The notes below the pieces were generated by a model. It was not told where the DNA came from, made no database searches, and worked only from the letters and a program-made list of their open reading frames with translations. Made by a program: the position numbers and the translations under genes. From the NCBI GenBank assembly GCA_945901195.1, contig CAMDKB010000116.1, forward strand, positions 1-11,213: a stretch of DNA of 11,213 bases, in the 5' to 3' direction. This document shows positions 1-7,866 of the stretch, piece by piece (within the stretch, counting starts at the first letter, position 1; every line of letters begins with the position of its first letter). The DNA comes from Rhizobium sp. Q54. Lineage in GTDB: Bacteria; Pseudomonadota; Alphaproteobacteria; Rhizobiales; Beijerinckiaceae.

Positions 1-2
1 TG

Positions 3-413
3 TCTGACGATGAATGGCGTCTGGTGGAGCCCTTCATCCCGCCTGCGCGCCATGGCGGGCGCAAACGGCATGTGAATGTCAAAGAAGTGCTCAACTCGAT
101 CTTCTACGTCCTTGCGACGGGCTGCCAGTGGAGCGCGCTGCCAAAGGACCTGGCTCCCAAGAGCACGGCGCATGACTACTTCATCATGCTGGATCGCAGC
201 GGGGCGCTGAGCCGCATCCATGAAGCACTGTACATTGCCGCCCGTGAACAGGCAGGCAAGGAAGCCAGCCCAACCACCGCGATCATCGACAGCCAGAGCG
301 CCAAGGCGGCTCAAAAAGGGGCTCTGGACTGGACCCGCAAGGCTATGACGCAGGCAAGAAGGTCACGGGACGAAAGCGCCACATCCTCGTCGATACGCTT
401 GGGCTGCTGCTGA
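3..413 (+). CDS. IS5-family transposase, N-terminal part (orfA), 5' partial
   Basis: This is the upstream half of the transposase. The frame is open from base 3 (reading S-D-D-E-W-R-L-V-E-P-F-I-P-P) and stops at 411-413. The GTG at 24 is only an internal codon, because the family normally has this D-E-W segment after its true start. Visible family signatures are GGRKR, then VLNSIFYVLATGCQW, and then A-I-I-D-S-Q-S with the first catalytic aspartate at 288-290. After the run AAAAAGGGG (313-321) the frame encodes a low-complexity tail rich in R and S that does not resemble transposase. The homologous sequence continues in the -1 frame. This product alone lacks the second D and the E, so it cannot be a full catalyst. 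Confidence 0.8.
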   Translation, partial: SDDEWRLVEPFIPPARHGGRKRHVNVKEVLNSIFYVLATGCQWSALPKDLAPKSTAHDYFIMLDRSGALSRIHEALYIAAREQAGKEASPTTAIIDSQSAKAAQKGALDWTRKAMTQARRSRDESATSSSIRLGCC

Positions 414-781
414 ACGTCATCGTCTTGCCCGCAGACATACAGGACAGACACGCAGCAAGAGACCTTCTGAACCAGACACGATCTCGCTTTCCCTTCGTCG
501 AACGTATCTTCGCCGACGGAGGATATTCGGGTGCAAAGACCGCCGCGATGGTTCGCTCGACAGGATGCTGGAAGATTGAGATCGTGAAGCGCTCCGATGC
601 TCATCGCTTCGTCGTTCTGCCCAAGCGCTGGATTGTGGAACGGACATTCGCATGGATCAGCCGCAACAGAAGGCTGACGCGAGAGTTCGAACGTTATGCA
701 AGCACCGCTGTCGCCTTCGTGCGCCTCGCCATGATCCGGCTCATGCTCAAACGTCTGACGAGACCAAGCGCCTGCTCATGA
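320..781 (+). CDS. IS5-family transposase, C-terminal part (orfB), -1 frame
   Basis: This is the downstream half of the transposase, read in the -1 frame relative to orfA. From 320 it reads G-S-G-L-D-P-Q-G-Y-D-A-G-K-K-V-T-G-R-K-R and continues into I-L-V-D-T-L-G-L-L-L, which is the stretch that normally follows K-G-G in IS5 transposases. It carries the second catalytic aspartate in FADGGYSG (515-517) and the glutamate in VERTFAW (638-640). It ends at TGA 779-781. A TTG at 425 could start a separate product, but no good ribosome binding site precedes it. Fusion to orfA by -1 slippage at A5G4, or a one-base loss from that run, explains the arrangement better. Whether the frameshift is programmed or a mutation cannot be settled here. 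Confidence 0.75.
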   Translation, partial: GSGLDPQGYDAGKKVTGRKRHILVDTLGLLLNVIVLPADIQDRHAARDLLNQTRSRFPFVERIFADGGYSGAKTAAMVRSTGCWKIEIVKRSDAHRFVVLPKRWIVERTFAWISRNRRLTREFERYASTAVAFVRLAMIRLMLKRLTRPSACS

Positions 782-786
782 ATCAT

Positions 787-804
787 AACTTCGCGGATGG
801 GCTC
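787..804. repeat. Putative right terminal inverted repeat of the IS5 element
   Basis: The 18 bases after the transposase stop end in CGGATGGGCTC and are followed directly by TTA. This is where an IS5-family right end is expected, 5-25 bases after the transposase stop, and TTA would suit a short TA-containing target duplication. The left repeat lies outside the window, so the call rests on position and end sequence only. Confidence 0.35.
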
Positions 805-2030
805 TTAATTTACCATGCGAATTCAATAAGGTAGGTATTCTTGTTTTCATTCTCCTTGGCGCGGCGATAAGGTTCAAAGTTGTGTCCGTGAACGATGCCT
901 CCGCGGTTACAAAAGCCATGGATACCGGCGCCGTCGATCTCGCAATTGTTTCGAGTGACAGGTATTTGCCGGAAACGGCGAAGACGGTCGTGATCATGCG
1001 CAAGAGCGCACTGTTTCTGATGGCGGCATCTGACGCGGGCGTCACGACAATTGCAGACCTGAAGGGCAAGACAATCGGCCTCATCGAGGAGAACGTGTCC
1101 GGGGCCGGATACGCGCAATTGCTCGAAGCCATTTTGGCGCGCCACGACATTGCTGCCGGTTCGGTGACGATGGAGTCGGTGAGCGTGCCGGCAGCGGCTG
1201 CGATGATGCGGGAAAAGTCTCTGGCGGCTGTCCTGGTCGCCGGGGTGCCCGGAGATGGGCCTGTCGCTGATATGGTCCACGCGGTCGCCACGGCAGGGAG
1301 TGGGGAGCCGGTTTTCATCCCGATAGGCCATACCAGCATTCTTTCACAAAACTCGATCGGCTTTGAACAAATGACAATCGCTGCCGGAACGTTCACCGGG
1401 GCCGTTGTGCGACCCGCCCAGGAACTCGAAACCATTGCTGTTTCAGTCCGACTGTTTGCATCTGCCAATCTCCGCGATACGCTGATCGGCGGTCTGACCC
1501 GCGCGATGTTTTCCGTAAAGCCCAAGCTGGCATCAACCCACCCGGTGGCGTTGCGCATTCAGGCGCCTTCGACCAACAAGGACGCCACCTTGCCCGTTCA
1601 TCCCGGGGCAGCTGCCTATCTTGATGGCGAGGAAGAGAGTTTCTTCGACCGCTTCAGCGAGTTGTTTTATCTTGGGGCCATGGTGCTCTCTATAATCGGC
1701 TCGGCTGTGGCTGCAGTGGCCGGCCACCTCAGTTCAGGCACAAAACGCGAATATCGAGCCTATGTTACGCGTTTGCTCGAAATCCTACGGCTCGCCCGCC
1801 TGACCAACGATCCCCCCATGTTGCGTTTGCTGCAGCTTGAAGCGGACACAATTTTTGCCGAGTTCATGGCTGCAGCATCGGTCCAGAAGCACGACGAACA
1901 ACGCGTGTCGACCCTTGGAATCATTGTGAGTCAGGTGCATCAGGCGCTGGCAGAGAGCCGGACCTCAAATACCGATCTGGCCCAGCGGTCCCGGGAAGCA
2001 AATTCACCAGAACTCAGAAACGCCTCCTGA
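805..2030 (+). pseudogene. TAXI-family TRAP transporter solute-binding protein, 5'-truncated
   Basis: The reading frame is open from 789 to the TGA at 2028-2030. From about 882 it is recognisable as a TAXI solute receptor. D-A-G-V-T-T-I-A-D-L-K-G-K-T-I-G-L and the periplasmic-binding-protein-like segments that follow match the family. The tail has the conserved L-P-V-H-P-G-A-A-A-Y-x-D-G-E-E box, and one membrane helix follows at about residues 262-282 (counted from GTG 882). About 100 further cytoplasmic, helical residues end the protein. The usual N-terminal membrane anchor or signal and the first binding-lobe segment (V-G-P-x-G-S-like) are missing. The IS right end abuts the break, so insertion probably removed them. 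GTG 882 has no ribosome binding site, so I treat it as a probable pseudogene, although the remaining 382 codons are free of stops. No TRAP permease gene is nearby. Confidence 0.68.
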
Positions 2031-2095
2031 TTGTGTTTCCAAATCACGTGGCCTCGTGTATATGCACCGCACAATCGAGCATCTCAGTTGATATG

Positions 2096-2121
2096 AATCC
2101 GGGGAGGCCCTCCGGTTTTTG
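2096..2121 (+). terminator. Possible intrinsic terminator after the TAXI remnant
   Basis: A GC-rich hairpin (GGAG-GCC-CTCC core, 2103-2113, with an outer CC/GG pair across a GG bulge) is followed directly by a run of five T. It lies about 70 bases after the TAXI stop. The stem is short and bulged, so this is a weak call. Confidence 0.3.
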
Positions 2122-2170
2122 TGCTTGATACCCTGTTTTTGAACCATTCAGCCTCTGCGCCTGCGAGGGT

Positions 2171-2211
2171 GTGATCCCGAAACGCGAACTCCGGTTACCG
2201 GACGGGATCAT
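2171..2211. repeat. Nested palindrome upstream of typA, resembling a dispersed Rhizobiales repeat
   Basis: The outer arms TGATCCCG (2172-2179) and CGGGATCA (2203-2210) are perfect inverse complements. Inside them sits a second perfect hairpin, TCCGGT (2190-2195) with ACCGGA (2197-2202), around a single T. A 10-base unpaired AAACGCGAAC lies between the outer left arm and the inner hairpin. From memory, short palindromes of the type GATCCCGAAAA...CGGGATCATGC are scattered between genes in many Hyphomicrobiales genomes, and this looks like a diverged copy. It sits about 50 bases before typA, so a role in the typA leader (RNA structure or operator) is also possible. Confidence 0.5.
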
Positions 2212-2258
2212 GCCTAAACCCAATGGCCGCGCGAATCTGATCAGCCCCGGTATACCCA

Positions 2259-4079
<1,821 letters not shown>

Positions 4080-4104
4080 GCTGACTGAAGCGTAACATCA
4101 GGTT

Positions 4105-4118
4105 GGCTTCAAAGCCAG
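4105..4118 (+). terminator. Short hairpin after typA, doubtful terminator
   Basis: TGGCTT and AAGCCA form a six-base stem about 25 bases after the typA stop, with a loop of only two bases (or GGC/GCC with a larger loop). No T run follows, so intrinsic termination is doubtful. It may simply stabilise the 3' end of the message. Confidence 0.2.
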
Positions 4119-4185
4119 ACGATGTGCTTGATCCGTTTGTAAATCCACCAAAGGGCTCAGAGCGCGTTGCCGCCCATCGCAAACG

Positions 4186-4197
4186 CAAAGCGCTTTG
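4186..4197. repeat. Perfect 12-bp palindrome CAAAGCGCTTTG
   Basis: CAAAGCGCTTTG is its own reverse complement. It lies in the 194-bp gap between typA and the small glycine-zipper gene, 77 bases before that gene's ATG. It could be a binding site for a dimeric regulator, but I recognise no known operator in it. Confidence 0.4.
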
Positions 4198-4225
4198 AAA
4201 TAACTTCCTTATCAATGGATCAAAA

Positions 4226-4248
4226 CCAAGCTTGGCGCGTTTTATACT
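4226..4248 (+). promoter_or_regulatory. Candidate promoter region of the glycine-zipper gene
   Basis: A -10-like TATACT (4243-4248) lies 25 bases before the ATG of the small gene. The 10-bp palindrome CCAAGCTTGG (4226-4235) sits just upstream, where a regulator could overlap the promoter spacer. The matching -35 position (TCAAAA, 4220-4225) agrees with TTGACA at only three of six bases. The promoter is therefore weak, activator-dependent or wrongly placed. Confidence 0.3.
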
Positions 4249-4273
4249 CAAGACCTCACGGTAGGAGTATTTT

Positions 4274-4513
4274 ATGCGCAAGTTCCTCATTCTGGCAGCC
4301 TTCGCGGGCCTTGTTTCGATTCCCCCGACTGGCGCGGAAGCCCAAAACCGTGGTGTACTCGGTGGTGCTGCAGCGGGCGGGGTAGCGGGTGCCGCCGTTG
4401 GTGGCCCAATTGGAGCTGCAGTAGGCGCAGTAGGCGGCGCTGTAGTTGGAAACAGGGTTTATCGTGACAATCGCAGAAGCAAGAGACGCGTTTACTATCG
4501 GCGCTATCGCTGA
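4274..4513 (+). CDS. Small exported glycine-zipper protein
   Basis: This is a 79-residue protein of unknown role. Residues 1-23 look like a signal peptide: M-R-K, a hydrophobic core L-I-L-A-A-F-A-G-L-V, and A-E-A before Q24 as a plausible cleavage site. Residues 29-60 are almost entirely G, A and V in GxxxG spacing, the pattern of a glycine zipper that packs into membranes or oligomerises. The last 19 residues are strongly basic and tyrosine-rich (R-R-V-Y-Y-R-R-Y-R), which suits contact with lipid headgroups, cell wall or nucleic acid. TAGGAG (4262-4267) is a good ribosome binding site six bases before the ATG. Its last 10 bases overlap the 3' end of mutM on the other strand. Similar short zipper proteins are common in Hyphomicrobiales, but their function is not known to me. 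Confidence 0.8.
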   Translation: MRKFLILAAFAGLVSIPPTGAEAQNRGVLGGAAAGGVAGAAVGGPIGAAVGAVGGAVVGNRVYRDNRRSKRRVYYRRYR

Positions 4514-5385
4514 CACGTCGCACAATAAAACGTTGAACGCCCGCTCTGCACGATGCGTCCGATAATTCCCCCGCATCCCTCGTTCCGGCAGGGCTTTCCT
4601 TCTCGATCATAAGCGCGAAAGGAATGCTGGAAATAACCCAGCGTTCCATCCGCCTGCCGGTGATCTCTAAGGGATGAACCACCTGCCGTAATGGCTTCGC
4701 CGAGCACGTTGCGAATAACGCCAGCGAGAAGCTGCGCACGCTCCGTTGCAGCTCCTCCTTTTTTGGCCAGAGTTCCAGCTGAACGCTTGGGTGAAAGCCT
4801 CGCGCGATTGAGCGCTTCGCAGACGTAGATGTTTCCCAGTCCTGCAATGAGCGATTGGTCAAGAAGCGCCGCTTTCAATGGGGTTTTCTTGCCCGCAAAT
4901 TTTTGTGCAAGAAAATTGCCGTTAAGTTCATTGCCCAATGGTTCAATTCCGACATGGCGAAAAAGTGGGTGCTCTGCCAGCTCGCTGCGTGGCACGATGT
5001 CCATAAAGCCGAAGCGGCGCGGATCATTGTAGATGATCATCTTTTTATTCGAGAGATGAAACACGACGTGGTCGTGAGCCGCATTCTTTGACCGTGCATG
5101 ATGAAACGCGCCGGGGGTCTGCGAGACTGCCTCTGCTTCGATCCGGAATGATCCGCTCATGCCCAGATGCATGATCAGCACGTCGCCGGAATCAAGATCG
5201 GTCAGCAGGTATTTGGCCCTGCGTCCCATCGCCACGATCTTCCGGCCTTCGAGGCGTGAAACAAAATCCGGCGGAAACGGAAATCGCAGATCGGTTCGTC
5301 TTTGCTCGACACAAAGGATTTTCGCGCCGGTCATGGTTGGCTCAAGGCCGCGGCGGACTGTTTCGACTTCAGGGAGTTCGGGCAT
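4504..5385 (-). CDS. mutM: Formamidopyrimidine-DNA glycosylase
   Basis: This base-excision-repair enzyme removes 8-oxoguanine and formamidopyrimidines and nicks the abasic site. The start at 5385 is required by chemistry: the frame could begin five codons earlier at 5400, but the catalytic proline must be residue 2 in M-P-E-L-P-E-V. That gives 293 residues, normal for the family. P2 and E3 form the active site, and K58 sits in GRRAKYL. MHLGMSG (72-78) and DPRRFG (121-126) are also present. The helix-two-turn-helix carries QSLIAGLGNIYVCE (177-190). The C-terminal zinc finger uses C266, C271, C288 and C291 with C-x4-C instead of the E. coli C-x2-C, a variant I associate with alphaproteobacteria. 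The gene is divergent from ubiE across 100 bases and convergent with the glycine-zipper gene. Confidence 0.97.
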   Translation of the reverse strand: MPELPEVETVRRGLEPTMTGAKILCVEQRRTDLRFPFPPDFVSRLEGRKIVAMGRRAKYLLTDLDSGDVLIMHLGMSGSFRIEAEAVSQTPGAFHHARSKNAAHDHVVFHLSNKKMIIYNDPRRFGFMDIVPRSELAEHPLFRHVGIEPLGNELNGNFLAQKFAGKKTPLKAALLDQSLIAGLGNIYVCEALNRARLSPKRSAGTLAKKGGAATERAQLLAGVIRNVLGEAITAGGSSLRDHRQADGTLGYFQHSFRAYDREGKPCRNEGCGGIIGRIVQSGRSTFYCATCQR

Positions 5386-5410
5386 CTCGGCAGCGTTCAC
5401 GCCATTAATG

Positions 5411-5439
5411 ATTATTGGCCTTCCTCAATAGCCTTTGAA
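5411..5439 (-). promoter_or_regulatory. Candidate mutM promoter
   Basis: Read on the minus strand, TTCAAA (5439-5434) and AATAAT (5416-5411) are separated by exactly 17 bases. They match the sigma-70 consensus at four and five of six positions. Transcription would start about 20 bases before the mutM ATG at 5385. The region is the only one between two divergent genes, so promoters are expected here. Confidence 0.4.
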
Positions 5440-5485
5440 CGCCCGTCGCGCTATGGTTAGTCCTTGAGCAGATGTGGGCAAACGC

Positions 5486-6265
5486 ATGAGTTTTTCAGGT
5501 TCCAGTAGCCAGGAGCGTGACCGGGACATCGATTTTGGTTTTACGCGTGTTCCTCTGGGGGAAAAGCAGAACCTTGTCGATGACGTCTTCCACAAGGTCG
5601 CCGCCAAATACGACGTGATGAACGATCTCATGTCGGCCGGGCTTCATCGCGCCTGGAAAGACGTTTTCGTGTCGATGACTGGCGTGCGAAAAGGGCGGGA
5701 ATTCCGCCATCTCGATGTGGCTGGCGGCACGGGCGATGTTGCCTTTCGCATTGCCGAGACCGGCGGGGCCCTCACTCATGTTGATGTACTCGACATCAAT
5801 GCGGACATGCTTGCCGTTGGCGCCGAACGCGCGGAAATGCGCGGCTTGTCCGGCCAGCTTTCCTTTGTTGAAGCCAATGCGGAGGAATTGCCCTTCCCCG
5901 ACAATACATTCGATGCCTACACAATAGCTTTTGGCATTCGTAATGTGCCGCGCCGCGACAAGGCACTGGCCGAAGCCTTTCGTGTGCTGAAACGCGGCGG
6001 CCGGTTCCTGTGCCTGGAATTTTCGCAAGTTGATTTGCCTTTACTGGATGAAATCTACAAAGCATGGTCGTTCAGCGCGATCCCCGCTATCGGCAAGGCT
6101 GTAGCCGGAGACGGCGAACCCTATCGATATCTGGTCGAGTCCATCGCCGAATTTCCCGCTCCGGAAACCTTCCGCAAGATGGTTGCAGCCGCGGGCTTCC
6201 GCCGGGCAGCATTTACACGGCTCACGGGCGGCGTCGTCGCCATTCATTCAGGCTGGAAACTCTGA
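5486..6265 (+). CDS. ubiE: Demethylmenaquinone/ubiquinone C-methyltransferase UbiE
   Basis: This SAM-dependent enzyme C-methylates the benzoquinol ring in ubiquinone synthesis (and menaquinone where made). The ATG at 5486 gives 259 residues. A GTG 12 bases upstream (5474) is possible but adds only four residues. Motif I is LDVAGGTGD (76-84), the SAM-ribose acidic residue is D103 in V-L-D-I-N, and NAEELPF (131-137) and AFGIRNVP (148-155) are the UbiE family signatures. KYDVMNDLMSAGLHRAWK (41-58) is the usual N-terminal signature. The end H-S-G-W-K-L also matches. It heads the plus-strand run and is followed nine bases later by ubiB, another ubiquinone gene, so the two are very likely co-transcribed. 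No convincing promoter is visible upstream; TTGAAC at 5435-5440 has no good -10 partner. Confidence 0.96.
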   Translation: MSFSGSSSQERDRDIDFGFTRVPLGEKQNLVDDVFHKVAAKYDVMNDLMSAGLHRAWKDVFVSMTGVRKGREFRHLDVAGGTGDVAFRIAETGGALTHVDVLDINADMLAVGAERAEMRGLSGQLSFVEANAEELPFPDNTFDAYTIAFGIRNVPRRDKALAEAFRVLKRGGRFLCLEFSQVDLPLLDEIYKAWSFSAIPAIGKAVAGDGEPYRYLVESIAEFPAPETFRKMVAAAGFRRAAFTRLTGGVVAIHSGWKL

Positions 6266-6274
6266 GGCCGGCCA

Positions 6275-7843
6275 TTGTTTCGCTTTATCGGACATAGTTT
6301 GCGATTGGCCCGGGCGGGCTGGGTCATGGCCCGCGAAGGCGTATTTGCCGGCGTAGACCCTGCGATCCTGCCGGGTTCGGCCCGAATACCGCTGGCGCTG
6401 GCAAGTCTCATCGCGCGCAAGAATGTCCGGGGGTCACACGCCGGTCTGGCCCGCGCCATGGTCCGGTTGGGGCCTTCCTATGTGAAACTTGGCCAGTTTC
6501 TTGCGACGCGGCCCGATGTGGTGGGTGCCAAAGCTGCCCTCCAACTTGAGAAGCTGCAGGACAGGGTTCCTCCGTTTGATAGAGCGATTGCCGTCAAGAT
6601 TCTGGAAGCGTCGTTTGGACAGAAACTTGAAGATGTATTCATTACATTTGGCGAACCGATCGCGGCGGCCTCGATAGCGCAGGTTCACAAGGCGCGGGTG
6701 CGGGACGCCAATGGCGAGCGCGAAGTCGCTGTCAAAATTCTGCGGCCGGGCGTCGAGGGGCGCTTTCGCCGTGATCTCGGCGATATGTTTTTTGCCGCCC
6801 GTTTTGCCGAGCGGCAGTCAAGCGAAGCGCAACGCCTGCGCGTGGTCAATGTTGTCGAGACCTTGGCGCGCAGCGTCAAAATGGAAATGGACTTCCGCCT
6901 TGAAGCCGCGGCTGCTTCGGAGTTCGCAGAAAACATTGCGGGTGATCCCGACTTTCTGATTCCCGGTGTCGACTGGGACAGAACAACCAAAGATGTTCTC
7001 ACCACCGAGTGGATCGATGGCACCCCGCTTTCAAATATCGAAGCCTTGCACGCCCAGGGGTTTGACCTGCCGCGCCTCGGCAGGATCGTGATCCAGTCGT
7101 TCCTGCGTCACGCCATGCGCGACGGCTTCTTTCATGCCGATATGCATCAGGGAAATCTGTTCGTTGATGCGCAAGGCCGCATCGTCGCGGTGGATTTCGG
7201 CATCATGGGGCGGCTTGATCCCAAAGAACGGCGCTTCCTTGCGGAAATTCTCTACGGGTTCATTACTCGCAATTATCGGCGCGTGGCCGAAGTGCATTTT
7301 GAGGCAGGCTATGTGCCGCGTACCCATCGGATAGATGATTTCGCGCAGGCGATCCGTGCGATCGGCGAGCCCATTCATTCGCACACAGCCGACCAGATTT
7401 CGATGGCGAAGCTGCTGACATTACTTTTTGAGATAACGGCGCTCTTCGACATGCAGACCCGCACCGAGCTTGTGATGTTGCAAAAGACCATGGTTGTTGT
7501 GGAGGGCGTCGGGCGCACGCTCGATCCCAAACTCGACATGTGGGGCACTGCGGAACCAGTGGTTGGCGACTGGATCCGGGACAAGCTCGGTCCCAAGGGT
7601 ATTGTAGAAGATGCCGGCCGTAGTCTTGCGAGTCTGGCTGCGCTGGTGCGGCAATTGCCTTCGCTGATAGAGCGGGCCGAGGTCCTGAGCCGTCAGGTCG
7701 AAGACGCGGCGGCCGGTGGTGTGCCACTTTCAGGCCGTACAGTGGAAGCGATTGGGCGGGCTGAGGCGCGCCGCGCCGCCTGGGGTCACGCTGCGCTCTG
7801 GGTCATCGCGGCCTTGCTGGCGGCTGGATTGTTCTTAAAGTAA
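6275..7843 (+). CDS. ubiB: Ubiquinone biosynthesis regulatory protein kinase-like UbiB
   Basis: This is a 522-residue member of the atypical ABC1/ADCK/UbiB kinase-like family, which supports ubiquinone synthesis at the inner membrane. Its hallmarks are KLGQ (71-74), the alanine-rich loop A-A-A-S (130-133) that replaces the usual glycine loop, the ATP lysine K154 in VAVKILRPGV, HADMHQGN (287-294) and DFG (307-309). A hydrophobic helix near the C-terminus (about 503-521) should anchor it in the membrane. The start is a TTG: the frame is blocked upstream by the ubiE stop itself, and GAGG overlapping that stop is the ribosome binding site. The start gives the family N-terminus F-R-F-I-G-H. Only nine bases separate it from ubiE, suggesting translational coupling. 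Confidence 0.96.
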   Translation: MFRFIGHSLRLARAGWVMAREGVFAGVDPAILPGSARIPLALASLIARKNVRGSHAGLARAMVRLGPSYVKLGQFLATRPDVVGAKAALQLEKLQDRVPPFDRAIAVKILEASFGQKLEDVFITFGEPIAAASIAQVHKARVRDANGEREVAVKILRPGVEGRFRRDLGDMFFAARFAERQSSEAQRLRVVNVVETLARSVKMEMDFRLEAAAASEFAENIAGDPDFLIPGVDWDRTTKDVLTTEWIDGTPLSNIEALHAQGFDLPRLGRIVIQSFLRHAMRDGFFHADMHQGNLFVDAQGRIVAVDFGIMGRLDPKERRFLAEILYGFITRNYRRVAEVHFEAGYVPRTHRIDDFAQAIRAIGEPIHSHTADQISMAKLLTLLFEITALFDMQTRTELVMLQKTMVVVEGVGRTLDPKLDMWGTAEPVVGDWIRDKLGPKGIVEDAGRSLASLAALVRQLPSLIERAEVLSRQVEDAAAGGVPLSGRTVEAIGRAEARRAAWGHAALWVIAALLAAGLFLK

Positions 7844-7866
7844 GCTGGGGTTTACGGGTTCGTCAC

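Larger units (their letters stand above)
1..804 (+). mobile_element. IS5-family insertion sequence, right-hand part
   Basis: This is a DDE-transposase insertion sequence entering the window at its left edge. The transposase reading frame is already open at base 3, so roughly the first 10-20 residues and the left terminal repeat lie outside. Two overlapping frames together encode an IS5-like transposase with D, D and E catalytic residues at 288-290, 515-517 and 638-640. The right end is inferred at about 804, where GGGCTC is followed by TTA. IS5-family elements often end in GAGCCC/GGGCTC-like bases and duplicate short TA-containing targets. The partner repeat is not visible, so this boundary is uncertain by several bases. 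The split-frame layout resembles the IS427 subgroup common in alphaproteobacteria. Confidence 0.82.

Noticed and set aside
776..1558. A 260-codon open frame on the minus strand across the TAXI gene
   Set aside because: The plus strand has clear TAXI family sequence. The minus-strand product has no recognisable domain and mirrors GC-rich codon usage of the plus frame.
5386..5400. Upstream in-frame start of mutM at 5400
   Set aside because: MutM needs proline directly after the initiator methionine for catalysis, which only the start at 5385 provides.
5474..5485. GTG start of ubiE at 5474
   Set aside because: It adds four residues (M-G-K-R) without a clear ribosome binding site. The ATG at 5486 is the simpler choice, though not proven.
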